A stretch of 64,000 bases of DNA from Triparma columacea. Lineage: Eukaryota; Sar; Bolidophyceae; Parmales; Triparmaceae. The translations under genes and the position numbers were made by a program. Every line of letters begins with the position of its first letter. Position 1 is the first letter of the stretch. This document shows, piece by piece, positions 42,417 to 54,619 of the stretch. The notes below the pieces were generated by a model, which ran no database searches, was not told the origin of the DNA, and worked only from the letters and a program-made list of their open reading frames with translations. The stretch covers positions 38,878-102,877 of the forward strand of contig BRYA01001530.1 of assembly GCA_030267965.1 (NCBI GenBank), given 5' to 3'.

Positions 42417-44038
42417 ATGGAGAAGAAGAAGAATGGCAAAGTCGAGGTGGCTAAGGCTGAGGATGGCAAGGAGGTGGATGACGACGAGGGAGGACCTCCT
42501 CCTCGAAGGGGCAGCATCCTGGACTCTGTCCGTCGGGCATCTGTCGATGCCGCACTCGAAGTGGGGGTGCAACTTGGTGCCATCAGACCAGACACAGATG
42601 GTGTTAAGGAAGAAGCAGGTCCAACCTCAGTAAAGCGTCGACCTAGCATCGCCGTCATTGACAATCCAATAACCTTTTGGCGCCACACGTTCACCTCGAA
42701 CGTGCAGGGACTGGCGAGCGCATTGCCGTCGTGCTTTCTCATCCTTTTAATGAAATTCGTTAATGACAACCTCGTCAAGTTTGGAGGGTTCTTTGGTGAC
42801 ATGCACGTGGTGAGGTGCTTCGGGTGTCTCCTTTACATGGATGCCTTGGTTTTGGTGGCAAGATGGGAAAGGGCGTTCACCAAGAAGATGCTTCTTACCA
42901 AAGTCCCTGGGCAAATCACATTCATGGTCGCAGTAAGCAGCGCCTTTGAGTGGAAGCTGGGGCCTTGGATGTTTGTCGTAGCGACGCTTGCATTTTCTTT
43001 CGGGGAGATGTGTAAATATATCATTGACATGCAGGAACAGCCTCGTCCTCCAGTGACCAAGTACATGCTCAATAGCCTCGTCATCGGTTTTGTCTTACAT
43101 GGGAGCGTCGTGTCCTTGATAAGCGCATTAGTAGTCCCCACAAAGTACCTTGCAGAGTGGAAGAACGATATGGTGACAATGCTCGTGACTGGTATAGTCT
43201 TTCCGGTCATCATATTTCTCGTTAGAAAGGTATTTGTCAGCTGGCTTCAAAAATATGCCGCTGGAAGGGAGGGTTGGCCGGATGAAAAGAAAGTAGAGTT
43301 CTTAACCACATTCCTTTCGGTCGGTTCTCTCGCGATCCTCCTCACGCCCTCCGTCCTGCTCTACTTCAATGCCAGTGTAAAGTATGCATTATTTTCGGCT
43401 TTGTGTCAAGTGTTCACTGAGGTGGGAGGCAAGGTTTGGACGGTATGGGCGACGAAAAAACAGTTCAAGCAGTATATAGAAGATCTTGCGGACAATGCTG
43501 GCGGTAAAATGCAGAAAGTCAAGGTTGCGGCATTTAAGCTGAGTCAAGAAGGTGAGATGGCTGAAATGTACGTCCTGATCCGAGACAACGCGCACTTACG
43601 CACAAACCTTGTGTAATTCGGTCCGCTCGTTTCTCAGCTGGAATCAATCATGACATTGCAAATGAGAAGGACGACGACATTGGTTGGGCTGAACTGCTTC
43701 GACGGGCATTGGCCCTTCTAGCAATTCGCTACCACTCTGAAATTGTCGCCGAGAAGGGTTGCATAGTCACAGCGTGTGAACTCGCTTTCCTCTACTTCCG
43801 CGATCAAGTCGACACCTCTGGCACCGATCTTATCATAATCGGCTTTGTCTTCTATGTTTTCGAAATGATCACCGATTGCATCTTCGTATGGGTGATGCAC
43901 AACATGCTTGGCGTTCCCATACTTTCCGCCGTCCCCCATTTCAAATTTCTGTCTGCATCGAATCTGCGAGCGCAAGCAGTTTTATCCCTAATGTTCGTGA
44001 CAATGTCCAACTGCATCGCGATGGCATCTAGCGCGTAA
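42417..44038 (+). CDS. Multipass membrane protein, unrecognised family
   Basis: Exons 42417-43551 and 43638-44038 join in phase 1 (SQE|AGINHDIANEKDDD), giving about 511 residues from the first in-frame ATG; the true start may be upstream. Residues 1-90 are charged and polar. About eight hydrophobic segments follow, including LASALPSCFLILLMKFV, FMVAVSSAFEWKL, NSLVIGFVLHGSVVSLISAL, VTGIVFPVIIFLVRKV, FLSVGSLAILLTPSVLLYF, LIIIGFVFYVFEMITDCIFV and AVLSLMFVTMSNCIAM. A cytosolic helix with Lys and Glu lies between segments 6 and 7. No transporter or channel signature was recognised. Confidence 0.78.
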
Positions 44039-44676
44039 TTGTGAGAAATAAACAAACAAACGACATTGCATACAAATCAAGGGGGTGCTTCGTTTCAAAA
44101 TTAAAAAATAAGCACGTACGCTGGGGCCATGACCGTACCTAAAAATGCAAAGCTCGAAAAAGTTCTTGAGGAGTGCAAATTAATTGAGAGGAATCCTATT
44201 TTGGTGGGCAAATTGTGAGCTCATTATTGCGTAATATGCGTTTCAAAAGTTGAATAACGATATCTACTTATCTGTTGTGTCATAATAGTAGTATATATTG
44301 TGTGGAAATACGTATTAGAGAAGCTTTTGACAGCCACGTCCTCGCTGCAGAAAACAAATTCTGTCAAATCATTCAATTTATTCTGTTAGGGGCTTCAATT
44401 AACGCGTATTAAGCACACTGCACGTTATATATCCTCACCCTTCCCCTCTACACCCCTCCGCACCCCTCCACACAGCTTTGGGTGTTAGACCATTTAATGC
44501 GACAACCCTCCTCCACTTTCATACCTACAACCCTCCATCCAACTCCATAGCCATCCTGCCCTCCATCCAACTCGATAGCCATCCAACTCCATAGCTATAA
44601 CCCTCCATCTTTCCACCTCCACAGCTACCTACCACCCTCCATCCATCCACATCCACATCCACCTCCACAAGAAAAT
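44039..44676. other. Intergenic region with CCATCCAACTCCATAGC-type microrepeats
   Basis: The 3' part, 44515-44665, repeats variants of CCATCCAACTCCATAGCCAT and CACATCCAC just before the kinase ATG. An isolated 29-codon open frame at 44131-44220 looks weakly protein-like but has no partner exon. The rest is AT-rich and featureless. Confidence 0.45.
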
Positions 44677-45636
44677 ATGGGACAGGCAATATCTGGTTGC
44701 CTAGAGTCCGTCTTCGGGCCAAGAAAGAGAGACGTGAAGGTGGACCTTGGCACCCCCATGCCCCCCACTCCCTTGTCAATGGCCTCCAAAAGGGGAGTCA
44801 ACAACAACAACAACATGAACCCCAAATGGAGCAAGGGTTACGGCTCCATAGACTCCACCGGCCTCGAGAGGGAGGAGGAGCGCGTCCCCCTCGTCGGTCC
44901 TGGCACCTCCTCCTACAGCGGCGCCGCCCCCAAGAAGAAGTCTACCCTCGACCCCTCCCCCTCCAAAACCTCCCAACCCCTAAAGAGGCCCCAGGTCCTG
45001 ACTGACAAGTACACCCTGCTGGACGTCCTCGGCGTCGGTTCGACGTCCACCTGCCACAGGTGCAGGAGGAACGTCGACGGTTGCATGTTCGCCTGCAAGA
45101 TAATCGACAAGAGGCACATCGAGGACAGGTTCAGGGGACTCCTCGAGCAGTTCGGGGTTGAGATCGAGGTGCTTAAGGAGCTCAACCACCCTGGAATAAT
45201 CAAACTAGAGGACGTTTACACGACCGACAGCAAGATCTACATGGTGATGGAGCTAATGTCCGGCGGCGAGCTCTTCGACTACGTAGTCGAGAAGGGAACC
45301 CTAACCGAGGAGGAGGCATCCCTGATCGTAAAGGGCGTGGTAGACGCAGTCGTTTACATGCACGACAAGGGCATCATACACAGGGACCTAAAACCGGAGA
45401 ACCTACTACTCAAAACTAGGCCAACGGACGCGGACAGGGAAGGGGCGAAGGTTGAGTGCAAGATCATTGACTTCGGTCTAAGCAAATTCGTACAGACCGG
45501 GAGGATGGCTACCAGCTTCCTGGGAACTAGGTGAGTAAGGGAGGGGGGCGGGGGGGGGGTTTGGTTGTGTGTGTGCCGTGTGTGTGTTTTTGGGGGGGTA
45601 AGCGAGAGCAGTCCGTCATAATGAAACTAAAACCAT

Positions 45637-45668
<32 letters not shown>

Positions 45669-46109
45669 NNNNNNNNNNNNNNNNNNNNNNNNNNNNNNNN
45701 NNNNNNNNNNNNNNNNNNNNNNNNNNNNNNNNNNNNNNNNNNNNNNNNNNNNNNNNNNGGGGAGGGGGGGGGGCAGGGAGAGAAATATGCAGATGTTTTT
45801 TAACCTCCTGACCCAAAAAACGCCCCTCGCCCCCCCCCCCACCCCCCCACCCCCCACCCCAGCAAGGACCTCCTGATGCACCTCCTCGACACGAACCCCC
45901 AGACCCGTTACACCGCCGACCAGGCCCTGGCCCACCCCTGGGTCCAAGGCAAGAGCGTGAAGGCCTCCAACTACCTCCAGAGCCCTCGGATAATCAAGAC
46001 CCCAATGACGGGGAAGAGGACGCCGGGGAAGAAGAAGAACAAGGTGCAGGACAGGAACAAGAGCGAAAATAATGGACACAGGAAAGTCAAGAGACAGAAC
46101 AGCCTGTAA
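44677..46109 (+). CDS. CAMK-type Ser/Thr protein kinase, middle lost in an assembly gap
   Basis: Exon 44677-45530 starts MGQAISGCLESVF, an N-myristoylation sequence with a nearby Cys for palmitoylation, so membrane attachment is likely. A ~100-residue polar linker precedes the kinase: LLDVLGVGSTSTCHRCRR, ACKIIDK, YMVMELMSGGELFDYVVEKG, IIHRDLKPENLLL and KIIDFGLSKF, ending at FLGTR. The last exon, 45863-46109, resumes at SKDLLMHLLDTNPQTRYTAD then QALAHPWVQG (subdomain XI) and a basic tail. Subdomains VIII to X, about 70-80 residues, are absent from the visible sequence and must fall in the 90-N gap, which is therefore larger than drawn. The catalytic residues seen are intact. No EF hands are visible. 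Confidence 0.85.
45669..45758. other. Assembly gap (90 N) flanked by C-run and G-run
   Basis: A run of C precedes the gap and G-runs follow it. The kinase gene lacks roughly 240 coding bases across this point, so the nominal length underestimates the missing DNA. Confidence 0.95.
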
Positions 46110-46207
46110 TTATGAAGGCTGAAAGTGGAATATAATCCATAAAATAAAAAATAACAACAACACACTGAACAACAGATACATATAAAATTGGCCCCCCCCT
46201 CCTGTAA

Positions 46208-47456
46208 TCATCCTTCCACCTTCCTCCACCCATCCTCCTCCCCCCATTTATAAACCCCCCCACAATCATCTCCCCCCTTTTTCCACCACTTGATCCCCTC
46301 CTTAATCTTCTCCAAGAATCCCTCCCCTTCGCACCACGGTGACGTGCTGCATATATTAAGTATACCTATTCTCATCTTATCACTATCTCCTCCCCCCCCC
46401 CCGGCATCCAGGGAATCCAGCGCATCCCCTAACCTCGAAACGAAAGGGTGAGATGGTGTAACAGAGTAACTCGGTACCATCATTGTGAGCTCTCCCCCCA
46501 CAATCTTGAAGAGTGATTCCCCCCCCTTTGTGTCCCCCTCGTCTTCGCATTTCTCTTGGTCATCATCTTCAGCAAGCCAGTACATGTTCCTCCTAATATC
46601 CCCCGGTGCTCTACCGTCAATAAGTTCCTTCACATGTTGCCGTATTGTCACACCTTCACCCAGCAGCTCGTAACCCCCCTTACGGTCGATGAATATACCG
46701 TTGTAAATCGGGAAGGGTAGAACCACACCTCCCCCCCTTCCCGCGCTCTCCGAGTTTAACCGTACGACATTACGGTCCTTTAGAGCACCCCTCTCATATA
46801 GACACGACACCCTGTAGTGCCCCCCCATCGTAACGGCCCTGTAATCGCAGTTATCTAACTCAGTCTTATCCACTTCTACTTTGACTCTCCAGGTACAGGG
46901 TGGGGAGGGAGAACCGGGGTCGGGGGGGGGGGGGGATGATAGGACCGTCCCAGGCTCGACCACAACGTTGGCGATTTTTGCGTATTTTAGTATCCAGGCG
47001 TTCAATTCGGACACGACAGACCTCTTGATCTCGCTAGGGGCGTCAAACGCTCCTACCATGTAGAGGCTGGTGGATAAGGAGGGGACGGAGGAGGATAGGA
47101 GGGGGAGGGCGGAGGACATTAGGGAGGATACGATGGAAGAGGTTGAGGGGACATTGTCTATGTGAGCCATACCACAGGCACCAACTTGGGAGAGAGAGAG
47201 AGAGAGAGAGAGATAAGAAGGAAGGGGTTAGTGGGGTTCGTAAGCTCTCCTCCCACATCCTTTGTCACCCCCTCTCACCTGGTTTACCATCTTTCTCTCC
47301 TACAACCTCATGTTTCACCGCAAGTATCAGGCAAGTCGTCGCGTACTGGGAGTACATATCGATATATGGTAGGGGTAAAACGAACATTGACGATTGAGGG
47401 CACTCTAGGGGAGGCAGAGGAGAAGGGGGAGAGGAGTCGTCGAGGAAGGTGGACAT
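46208..47456 (-). CDS. NTAN1: Protein N-terminal asparagine amidohydrolase
   Basis: Exons 47456-47279 and 47184-46208 join in phase 1 (DGKP|VGACGMAHIDN), giving 384 residues. The catalytic region DMYSQYATTCLILAVKH matches NTAN1 around its active Cys. GMAHIDNVP, LYMVGAFDAPSEIKRSVVSE, FPIYNGIFIDRKGGYELLG and the closing GEEDGWRKVEG also match the family. The enzyme deamidates N-terminal Asn to Asp, exposing substrates to the Arg/N-degron pathway; the product is ultimately degraded by the proteasome. Glycine/acidic loops make it longer than the ~310-residue animal form, and its N-terminus looks short. The intron carries a (GA)n microsatellite on the + strand at 47191-47213. Confidence 0.88.
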
Positions 47457-47579
47457 ATTTGTTGTTTATTTCGTTCGTTTGTCAGGAGTTTCCATATATT
47501 GAAAAGTAGGAAAAGTTAAGTGTATGATCAGAGACCAAGGAGATACTCTTAATTAGAATTGAGGAAGATATTGAGGGAG

Positions 47580-47818
47580 ATGCAAGGGAGTCATTTTGGT
47601 TCAGCAAAAATGATCTTCATGGCGAAGAACGAGGGGGACTTCAACTATGAGACGGGCCTCGTTGACGTGGAAGAGTTCGCGGAACAGGTGTCGAACGAGC
47701 TTTTTATGATTAGGGGGGGAGGACGGAGGAGGACGCTTGTTTCTATTTTAAACATTGTTTTCGCTGCAAGAAGAAAAAGAAATGAAGAATTTGATCACAA
47801 CAACCACAAGGGACTTCG
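47580..47818 (+). pseudogene. Possible coding fragment between NTAN1 and hydrolase
   Basis: From the ATG at 47580, about 45 residues look protein-like (FGSAKMIFMAKNEGDFNYET, then VDVEEFAEQVSNELFMIR). The open frame then runs antisense into the 3' end of the hydrolase, where its composition degrades. No upstream exon or promoter is clear. It may be an exon relic, or chance. Confidence 0.25.
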
Positions 47819-48843
47819 TCAAATCTTCGTCTCATCCTCCTTGTACACAGCCTCCAGAATCCACTTGTCCGCCTCGTCTGTCCACGACCTGTGCAATCCC
47901 ACCCCGTGCCACAGGTAAAACGGTCCCCCGTGCACGTACCTGACGTCCCCCCCCGCCTTCTCCCCCCTGCGTCCCTCCAGCGCCCTCACTAGCAGCTCGC
48001 TGTGCTTGTGCCTCGGCAGCAGCATGTCCCCCCTCACTGTCGCGCACATGACGTACCTAGGGAGCGTCGGGAGGAGCGTGCCCATGGCAGAACGGCAGGA
48101 GCCGAAGCAGGTGAGGTGCTCGCCGCTGGAGCTGAAGCCCCTCTCCCCGAACAGGGAGGGCACGACCCAAAGACCCCCCGCCACGCACCAGCAAGTGGGA
48201 GAGCGGAGTGTGGGGTAAATCAGCAGTGCGGCGTGGATTGGGGGAAGCTTGGGCTTCCCATCTCCCTCTTTCCCAGCTTCCCGCTCCGACCAGTCGGGCT
48301 TAGGGGGAAGGTCCTTCAGTTCCCCTCCGTCCTGCGCGCACAGGCAGAGCGCCAGGTGCCCCCCTGCAGAGAACCCGCAAACGGTGATCTTCGAAGCGTC
48401 GAGGCTTCCGAAACGGGATTCCGCGCCTAACCCGCACTGGGAGCGCACGAAGGCGAGCGCGGCAGCAGCGTCACTAACGATTGGACCGACATGGGCTGCG
48501 CGCATGGACATGAAGGCCAAGGGCCCGAGACGATACTGTGAAGGCAACACGGGTTGGTGAGATAGTTCTTCAGAAATGTCATGCCGGTGCCAGGGGGGAA
48601 ACTACTCACGTTGACCACGAAACTGCTATAACCTAGCGTGGCGAAGTGCTCTGCCACCTTGGTGCCCTCCTTCGTCACCATGACCTTCTGGTAACCTCCC
48701 CCGGGGAAAATGATCATTACTCTGTCAGTCCGGTGAGCAGGGGAGGCTGGGGTTACAAAAATCATTGGCGGCAGCGGCTCCAAGGGAGGGGAAGGTAGCA
48801 GGATGTGCGTGCAAGGCACGGAAGTCGTGGAGAAGGCGCTCAT
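47819..48843 (-). CDS. Alpha/beta hydrolase (esterase/lipase-like)
   Basis: Exons 48843-48610 and 48535-47819, phase 0, give 316 residues. The oxyanion region reads MIIFPGGGYQKVMVTKEGT. The join VVN|YRLGPLAFM places the usual Y-R-L turn. The nucleophile elbow is VCGFSAGGHLAL (GxSxG), and the acid and base are probably RGDMLLP and YLWHGVGLH near the end. This resembles the BD-FAE/acetylxylan-esterase-like group in which GGGY replaces HGGG. The substrate is unknown. There is no signal peptide. It diverges from the WD40-TRP gene over 257 bases. Confidence 0.85.
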
Positions 48844-49100
48844 TTGTTAATGATTCCTTCGAGGGCAAGAACCCCAAGTGGCAGCTTTCTGAGGAAATCG
48901 TCTTAGCTTTCTGAGGAAAAGGAAATCGTCTTACGAGAAAGGCACGACGAAAGATCGGAATAAGATTCGAAAATTGTGACAGGGAGAAAGGAGAAAGGAA
49001 AAAAGAAGAGGGGAAATGAGAACGGGTCGGAGCAAGAAAAAAAGAAGAACAAAACAGAGAACGGAACACGAGGAACAACAGGCCAACCACACCTTTGGTT

Positions 49101-52100
49101 ATGCTCAAGAAGAAGTTCCAATCTGAGGGGAAGAAAAAAGAGGACGACGCCTGGCTCGATGCCGAAGAGTGTCGGCTCTTATTCAAGTTCCGCACGGGCG
49201 ATGGTGCCAAACTAAGTAAAAATACCAGCTTCTACGGGTTCGGGCTCAAGTCGCAAACGTCCGAGCAGGCTAAGACCGACAGCAAAACCGGTAAGATAGA
49301 AACGTACAGGGGTAAACAGCAAATAATACTGAGGGGCGACGGCCCATTTGGGCTGGGGTGGGGAGGATGGAGTGATTCAATTCAGTGCCCCGCAGGTCCA
49401 AGATTTCCCACTGCAAATGTGCCCTCTCATCCCTTCTTCTCGCACCCCAAACCAGACGATTCCGCGCGAGTTCCTGTCCCTGAAATTGGAGCGTTCCAGA
49501 ACAAGAAGAGGGGTCTTTTAAGGACGTTCAAAAAGGTTCGTTCACAGACATACCATATCCCACTGATGCCGCCGCCTCCTCTAACAACCCCCCCCCCCCC
49601 ACCACCCACCCCGCAGGGAAAAGACGCATCCTTCACCGTCGTCTGTAATGGAGTCTCTTGCTCCCCCGACGGCGAACTTCTAGCTGCCGGATATTCCAAT
49701 GGCAACAATGCACTCGTAGTCTTCCAGGCTTATAAGAAGGAGAGGGTAAATGTTGAAGGGGAAACAAAGTTCATCGCACCTGTCGTGTTCTCCATCCCCA
49801 AGGGGAGCGAAAGCGGGGACGCTGACATCGGGAGGCTTGTGTGCTTCTCCCCGTGTGGCGCCTGGCTCGTTGTCGCCGGCAAGGGCAAGAGCGACGTTCA
49901 CACGAAGAAGGAAACAGACAAGGACGGAAACGAGGTCGCCACGGAGGTTAAGGTGGTCACCTCTTCACTCCTCGTGTACGACGCCAGGAACCTGAAAGAG
50001 GACTCGAAGCCCATCGTTGACCTCTCCGAGAAGAGCATCACTTCTATCAAGTGCTTAGCATTCTCCAACGATGGAAAGTACCTCGCCATCTCCACCAACT
50101 CCCACGACAAAGGCAATGTCGTCAGCATGTACCTTGTGAACTCGACAAAGCAGGAGATCGTGAAGGGGTTTTCTTACGGACCTCAGAACCTTCCCGCGGA
50201 ATCCTCCGGGTTCCCCTCAGACACCGTCCTCTTTTCCAAGTCGACGCAGGTCAATTTAGACGCGAACAGCACCGGGACCGACACGTCGCAGATTAGGGGA
50301 ATTACGTGGTCCCCTGACGACCGGAACTTGGCTATCGGCGCATCCTCCAAATCCGTCTCTGCCACCATTTACGTGCTCTCCATGACTGGGTACACGACTC
50401 CAATCAGGTCAATTAAGTTTCGCCACCGCGAGATTCTAGATCTGAAGTGGTCCAAGGTGAGGCGGAGCGAGAGCGCAACCCTAACCCAATAAAAAATAGA
50501 ACACAAGATTCCTGTATACTAACTCCCAACTGTCGTCTCTCCGCTCGTCCCCCCAAAGACGGGAAAGTGGATCGCAGCCGTCGGCGAGGTCGACACGGAC
50601 AACTCCTCCATGGACCACGCTTTGGAACGCGGCGGCATTCAAATCATCGACACCCAGATGATGATGCCCGTCTTTTGGATCAAGCAAAAGGTACAGAAAG
50701 TCACGTGTATTGAGTGGGGGCCCGACGACAAGAGGCTGATTGCAGGCGACAGCGAGATGAAGGCCACAATTTACGCTTCTCGCACGTGGGCGTACGTCGA
50801 CTCTGTATCCCTCGGTAGCTCTAGTGAAAACGTGACTTGCGTCGCGTTGAATTGTCACCGGGACATCATTGTCTCAGGCGGACTCCAGAACCCGGTCTTC
50901 ATGTTCCGCTACAACGCCTGGGAGGTTTCGGAAGAGCACAACATGCTCCCAACTGAAGACAACGAGCACGTCGATGGCTACGAGGACAGTCATGACCACC
51001 ACCACATCAGATATTACCGCGGAGTCGCCTGGTCGCCTGACGGCAGGCTCTGCGCATTGACGTACGGCAACTCGATCCTGGTCGAGCAAGCCACTTCAGT
51101 TGACGAAGCCAAGAAAGGAGACACTGTGGCAGAGGTCGAGGCGCCATATCACGGAAACCTCGGATCCATTGCGTGGTCTCCCGACGGCCATTACATTGCT
51201 GTAGGATACAGGGAAGGCGTGTCTAAGGTCAAGCAGGCTTACATTCAGGCGGTGGACACTTACAAGAAGAAGAAGGCTTTGTGGGAGATCAAGGTGAAGC
51301 ATGCGAAGAATGATTCCAGCAGGCAGCCATCCTCCCCCGCGAGGACATCGAGTTCCGCGGAAAAGTCCTCAGCCGGCAGCGTCGAGTTGACTGACTTATC
51401 TCCCGAAGTTGAACCCACAGACGACGAAATTGACGAGGAAACAATGAAGGTGAGAGGAGCGAGGCTGACGAGTGTTGACCGCGATATGGGATAACGTAAC
51501 TCACAACTTACGTTGCCACAGGTCATCAACGATATGACCGAGGAACCCGTCCCCCCTGAGGCGCCTTCCCCAGGGGAACCCCACACGTACTACGTGATTG
51601 TGTACGATGCGAACAAAATTAAGGAGGGAATTTTGATCCCAGTGTTTCAGATCCCATCTCAAGAAACCATTACGTCAGTCTCGTGGGGCCCCAAGTCAAA
51701 GAAGCTGATCGTAACCTCCTGCGATATCGTCCCCAACGATAAGATCCAAGCCGGATCTTGTAGAGTTTACGAGAAGCAAGTCGGAAGCGACAAGGCAGTC
51801 AAGTGGAAGTCTGTTACCCCCGAAGAGTTCCCATTCCTCGCTCCGAGCAAAGATGCCTTGAAGGTCAAGGTTCAGACTTTCCTCGACGCCTTGTGTCTCG
51901 CTAACAGCTTCGACCATGTCAAGATCAAAAATGCGCAGGTCCAGTCGAAGGGCTGGGGTAGGAGGCAGCCGTCCACCCCTTCCGGCACTCAATCCGACAG
52001 CTCCCCCCAGCAAATCGCGCTGTCACTGTTCTGCACTTCTCTCAAGGACAACATTGACAAGCAGGTGAGATGGGGTTTCCGATATCTGAAAAAAGACTCT

Positions 52101-54619
52101 TCCTGATTCTCACCAAAAACCCTTTTCCCCGCCGCTCATCCCAGACGAGGTTGTACGAGGAGTTCACGAATTTCATCTCCAAGATCTCAAACTCGTACGT
52201 GAAGGAGGCGAGCGCACTTGCAAAGACGATCAACATACAAGATCCCGACTCTATTCCCGACGCCCTTACGAAGGCCATCAGTCAGCTCTACCCTCTCTGC
52301 CAGGTTGCGGCAATGAGTCCCGACGGAACTAGACTCGCAATCGGCCTGTCTCGGGAATGCCTCATCATTAACACGAACACCTGGCGTCCGGTGGCAAAGG
52401 TAGGAAGAGTCCAAGATGAAAGCGCCTTGTCAAAGACCGAGGAGAACCACAATAACTACGTCTCCGCCATCGACTGGAATGCCGACGGGAGCAAGATTGC
52501 AATTGCAACGTGGAGTGCCAACATTTCCATTTACGACAGCACTAAAAGCTACAAACTCGACCGGACCCTCGAGTCAACGAAGCAGTGCCACGGCATGTCT
52601 TGGTCGAACGACGACGAGTTCCTAGTGGGGATCTTCACCACAGAGAGTGATGGAGATTTCGTCTACGCCTTCGACCTCCAAACAATGACGAGGGCGCAAC
52701 GTTGGCAAAGCCATAACGGCAGTGTTGGGGGGGAGTACACTCCGCAACACATCGCAGACGTTGCTTGGTCGCCGGATGGGAACAGCAACCTGGCGGTCAC
52801 TGGAATCGTAAAGAAGGAGAGCATTGATGGTAACGGAAAGGCCAAGCAGCTCACGTACTTCAGCGTTTGGCAACGTGGGTACAGTTTCAACCCTCAGTTA
52901 ATCCCTTTGAGGCTCGACCCGGACAAGCTCATCAAGTTGCTGGAGAACAACTTGGCCACGCTTTATCTATCCGATGAGCACGACACGCTATTGCAGTGCT
53001 TGCTGGAGCAGAGGAAGATGTCTCACTTCAGGATGATCCTCTCAAAGTTTCCCTTGGCGGCAGGGAGCGTGAAGATCATTAAGAAGCCCAACGGGGATTC
53101 CGAGGTGTTGACTGTGTTCGACGTCGCTATCAAGAGGCGCGACGAGAATGCAATCATTGACTTGCTTGGGGCCGCCAGCAGGGAGGACGTGGCTGGGACG
53201 AGCTTGCCCATTGTCGCGAGTAACGCCATCCCTTCTATCATTGCAGCAGGGTTCGAAAACGTAGTAGTCGACGCCCTCGCAAACCTCCCCTTTCACAACT
53301 CCGGGTCACCGGTCAAGCAGGCGCGGCTGGAAGAGACGCTGTACAAGTCAAACTTCAGCAACATCGATCAGAGCTACAACGACGGAAGAAGCATGCCGAG
53401 GGGAGGATTGTGGGGTAGTGAGTACAACAGGCTGGGCATGAGCGTACAGGCCAAGCATACAGCTCTCCCGAATTTAGGGTCGAGCAAGATTCTTACCAGT
53501 TTGGTTCACGCCAACTCGAGCATCTTGGACAACGACACAATGAGAGCAGTCCTTGATGTGATGTGGGAGAGGCACGTTAAAAAGTTCTTCTTGGCCAAGG
53601 CTGCCATATTCGTCGTCATGTGCGCTTTGTGGGTCGCATTGGTACAGATGGTTATGGTCGCCCAGTCGACGGGGGGGGCAGTTGCCAGGGACATCCGAAT
53701 CGTCTATATCAGCACCTTAGCCATCAACTTTTATTTCCTCGGCGAGGAGTACAAGCAAGCGATAGGCAATCCGTTGGGAGTGGTCTCCCATTTCAAGGAC
53801 GTCTGGAACTGTGTCGATCTCTTTTCATTTCTATCCATTCTCGGATTCATCTTTACGCTTGAGTCAGGGTCGAAAGACAACGGAGACGCATACATCTTCG
53901 TTGGTGTCGCCTCCACCATCGTGCTCATGCTAAGGAGTCTGAGCTACCTGAGAGGATTTGAGAGCACAGGGTGGCTGATTACCGTACTCGTCCAGAACAT
54001 TATCGACGTGAAGCCGTTCTTGATTGTAATGTCCGTGATTATACTGGGGAGCAGCGTCGCTTTCAGACTATTGTTGGGCAAGGTCGAGAACGGAGAGTTC
54101 TGCGACTCAAATTTTGACGGAGGGGGAAGTGGAGTGAGCGACCTGACGAGGGAGGACGACTGCGTCGATCACCCGTACGGGAGTACCTGGATTTCATTTT
54201 TCTCGGTATTCTTAATGACTGTTCTTGGAGATTTCGATACCGATTTGTTCCAGCAGAGCGCGAGCACCATTGTTACGCAGCTTGTCTTCCTCTTTGTGGT
54301 GTTGTTCATCACCGTGATTTCGCTCAACGCCTTGATTGCTCTGTTGGGTGACTCTTACGCAAAGGTGAGCGAGAACGAGGCCGCCAACAAGAGCAAGGAG
54401 AGAGCGGAGCTCATCTGCGAGTTCTTAGGGATTATGAGAAAGTCAAGGAGGGACAAGATCGAGCGTGAATCACGTTACATTCATCTCCTTCAAGTAAGTA
54501 AGACTGCGAAGGACGAGCGCACCAACACCGAACAATTGGTCGAGGGATTGAAGGACGAGGTTAAGGAGTTGAAAATTGAATTGGCGAATATACTCAAGTA
54601 CCTACAACAAAAGGAATGA
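49101..54619 (+). CDS. WD40-repeat / TRP-type ion channel fusion protein
   Basis: Six exons, 49101-49290, 49396-49535, 49617-50456, 50559-51449, 51522-52064 and 52145-54619, give 1692 residues. Residues ~115-1180 hold WD40-type blades (GVSCSPDGELLAAGYSNGN; IRGITWSPDDRNLAIGASS; VAWSPDGRLCALTYGNSILV; ADVAWSPDGNSNLAVTGI), probably two propellers. A helical linker (~1180-1340) follows. The channel has six hydrophobic segments from ~1349 (KAAIFVVMCALWVALVQMVM) with S4-S5 Arg/Ser-Leu residues (MLRSLSYLRGF). The pore region is TWISFFSVFLMTVLGDFDTD, and S6 LFVVLFITVISLNALIALLG leads to DSYAKV, a TRP-like S6 end. A C-terminal coiled coil may assemble tetramers. Introns 1 and 2 (105 and 81 nt) read through in frame. 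Cation conduction is inferred from family resemblance. Confidence 0.85.
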
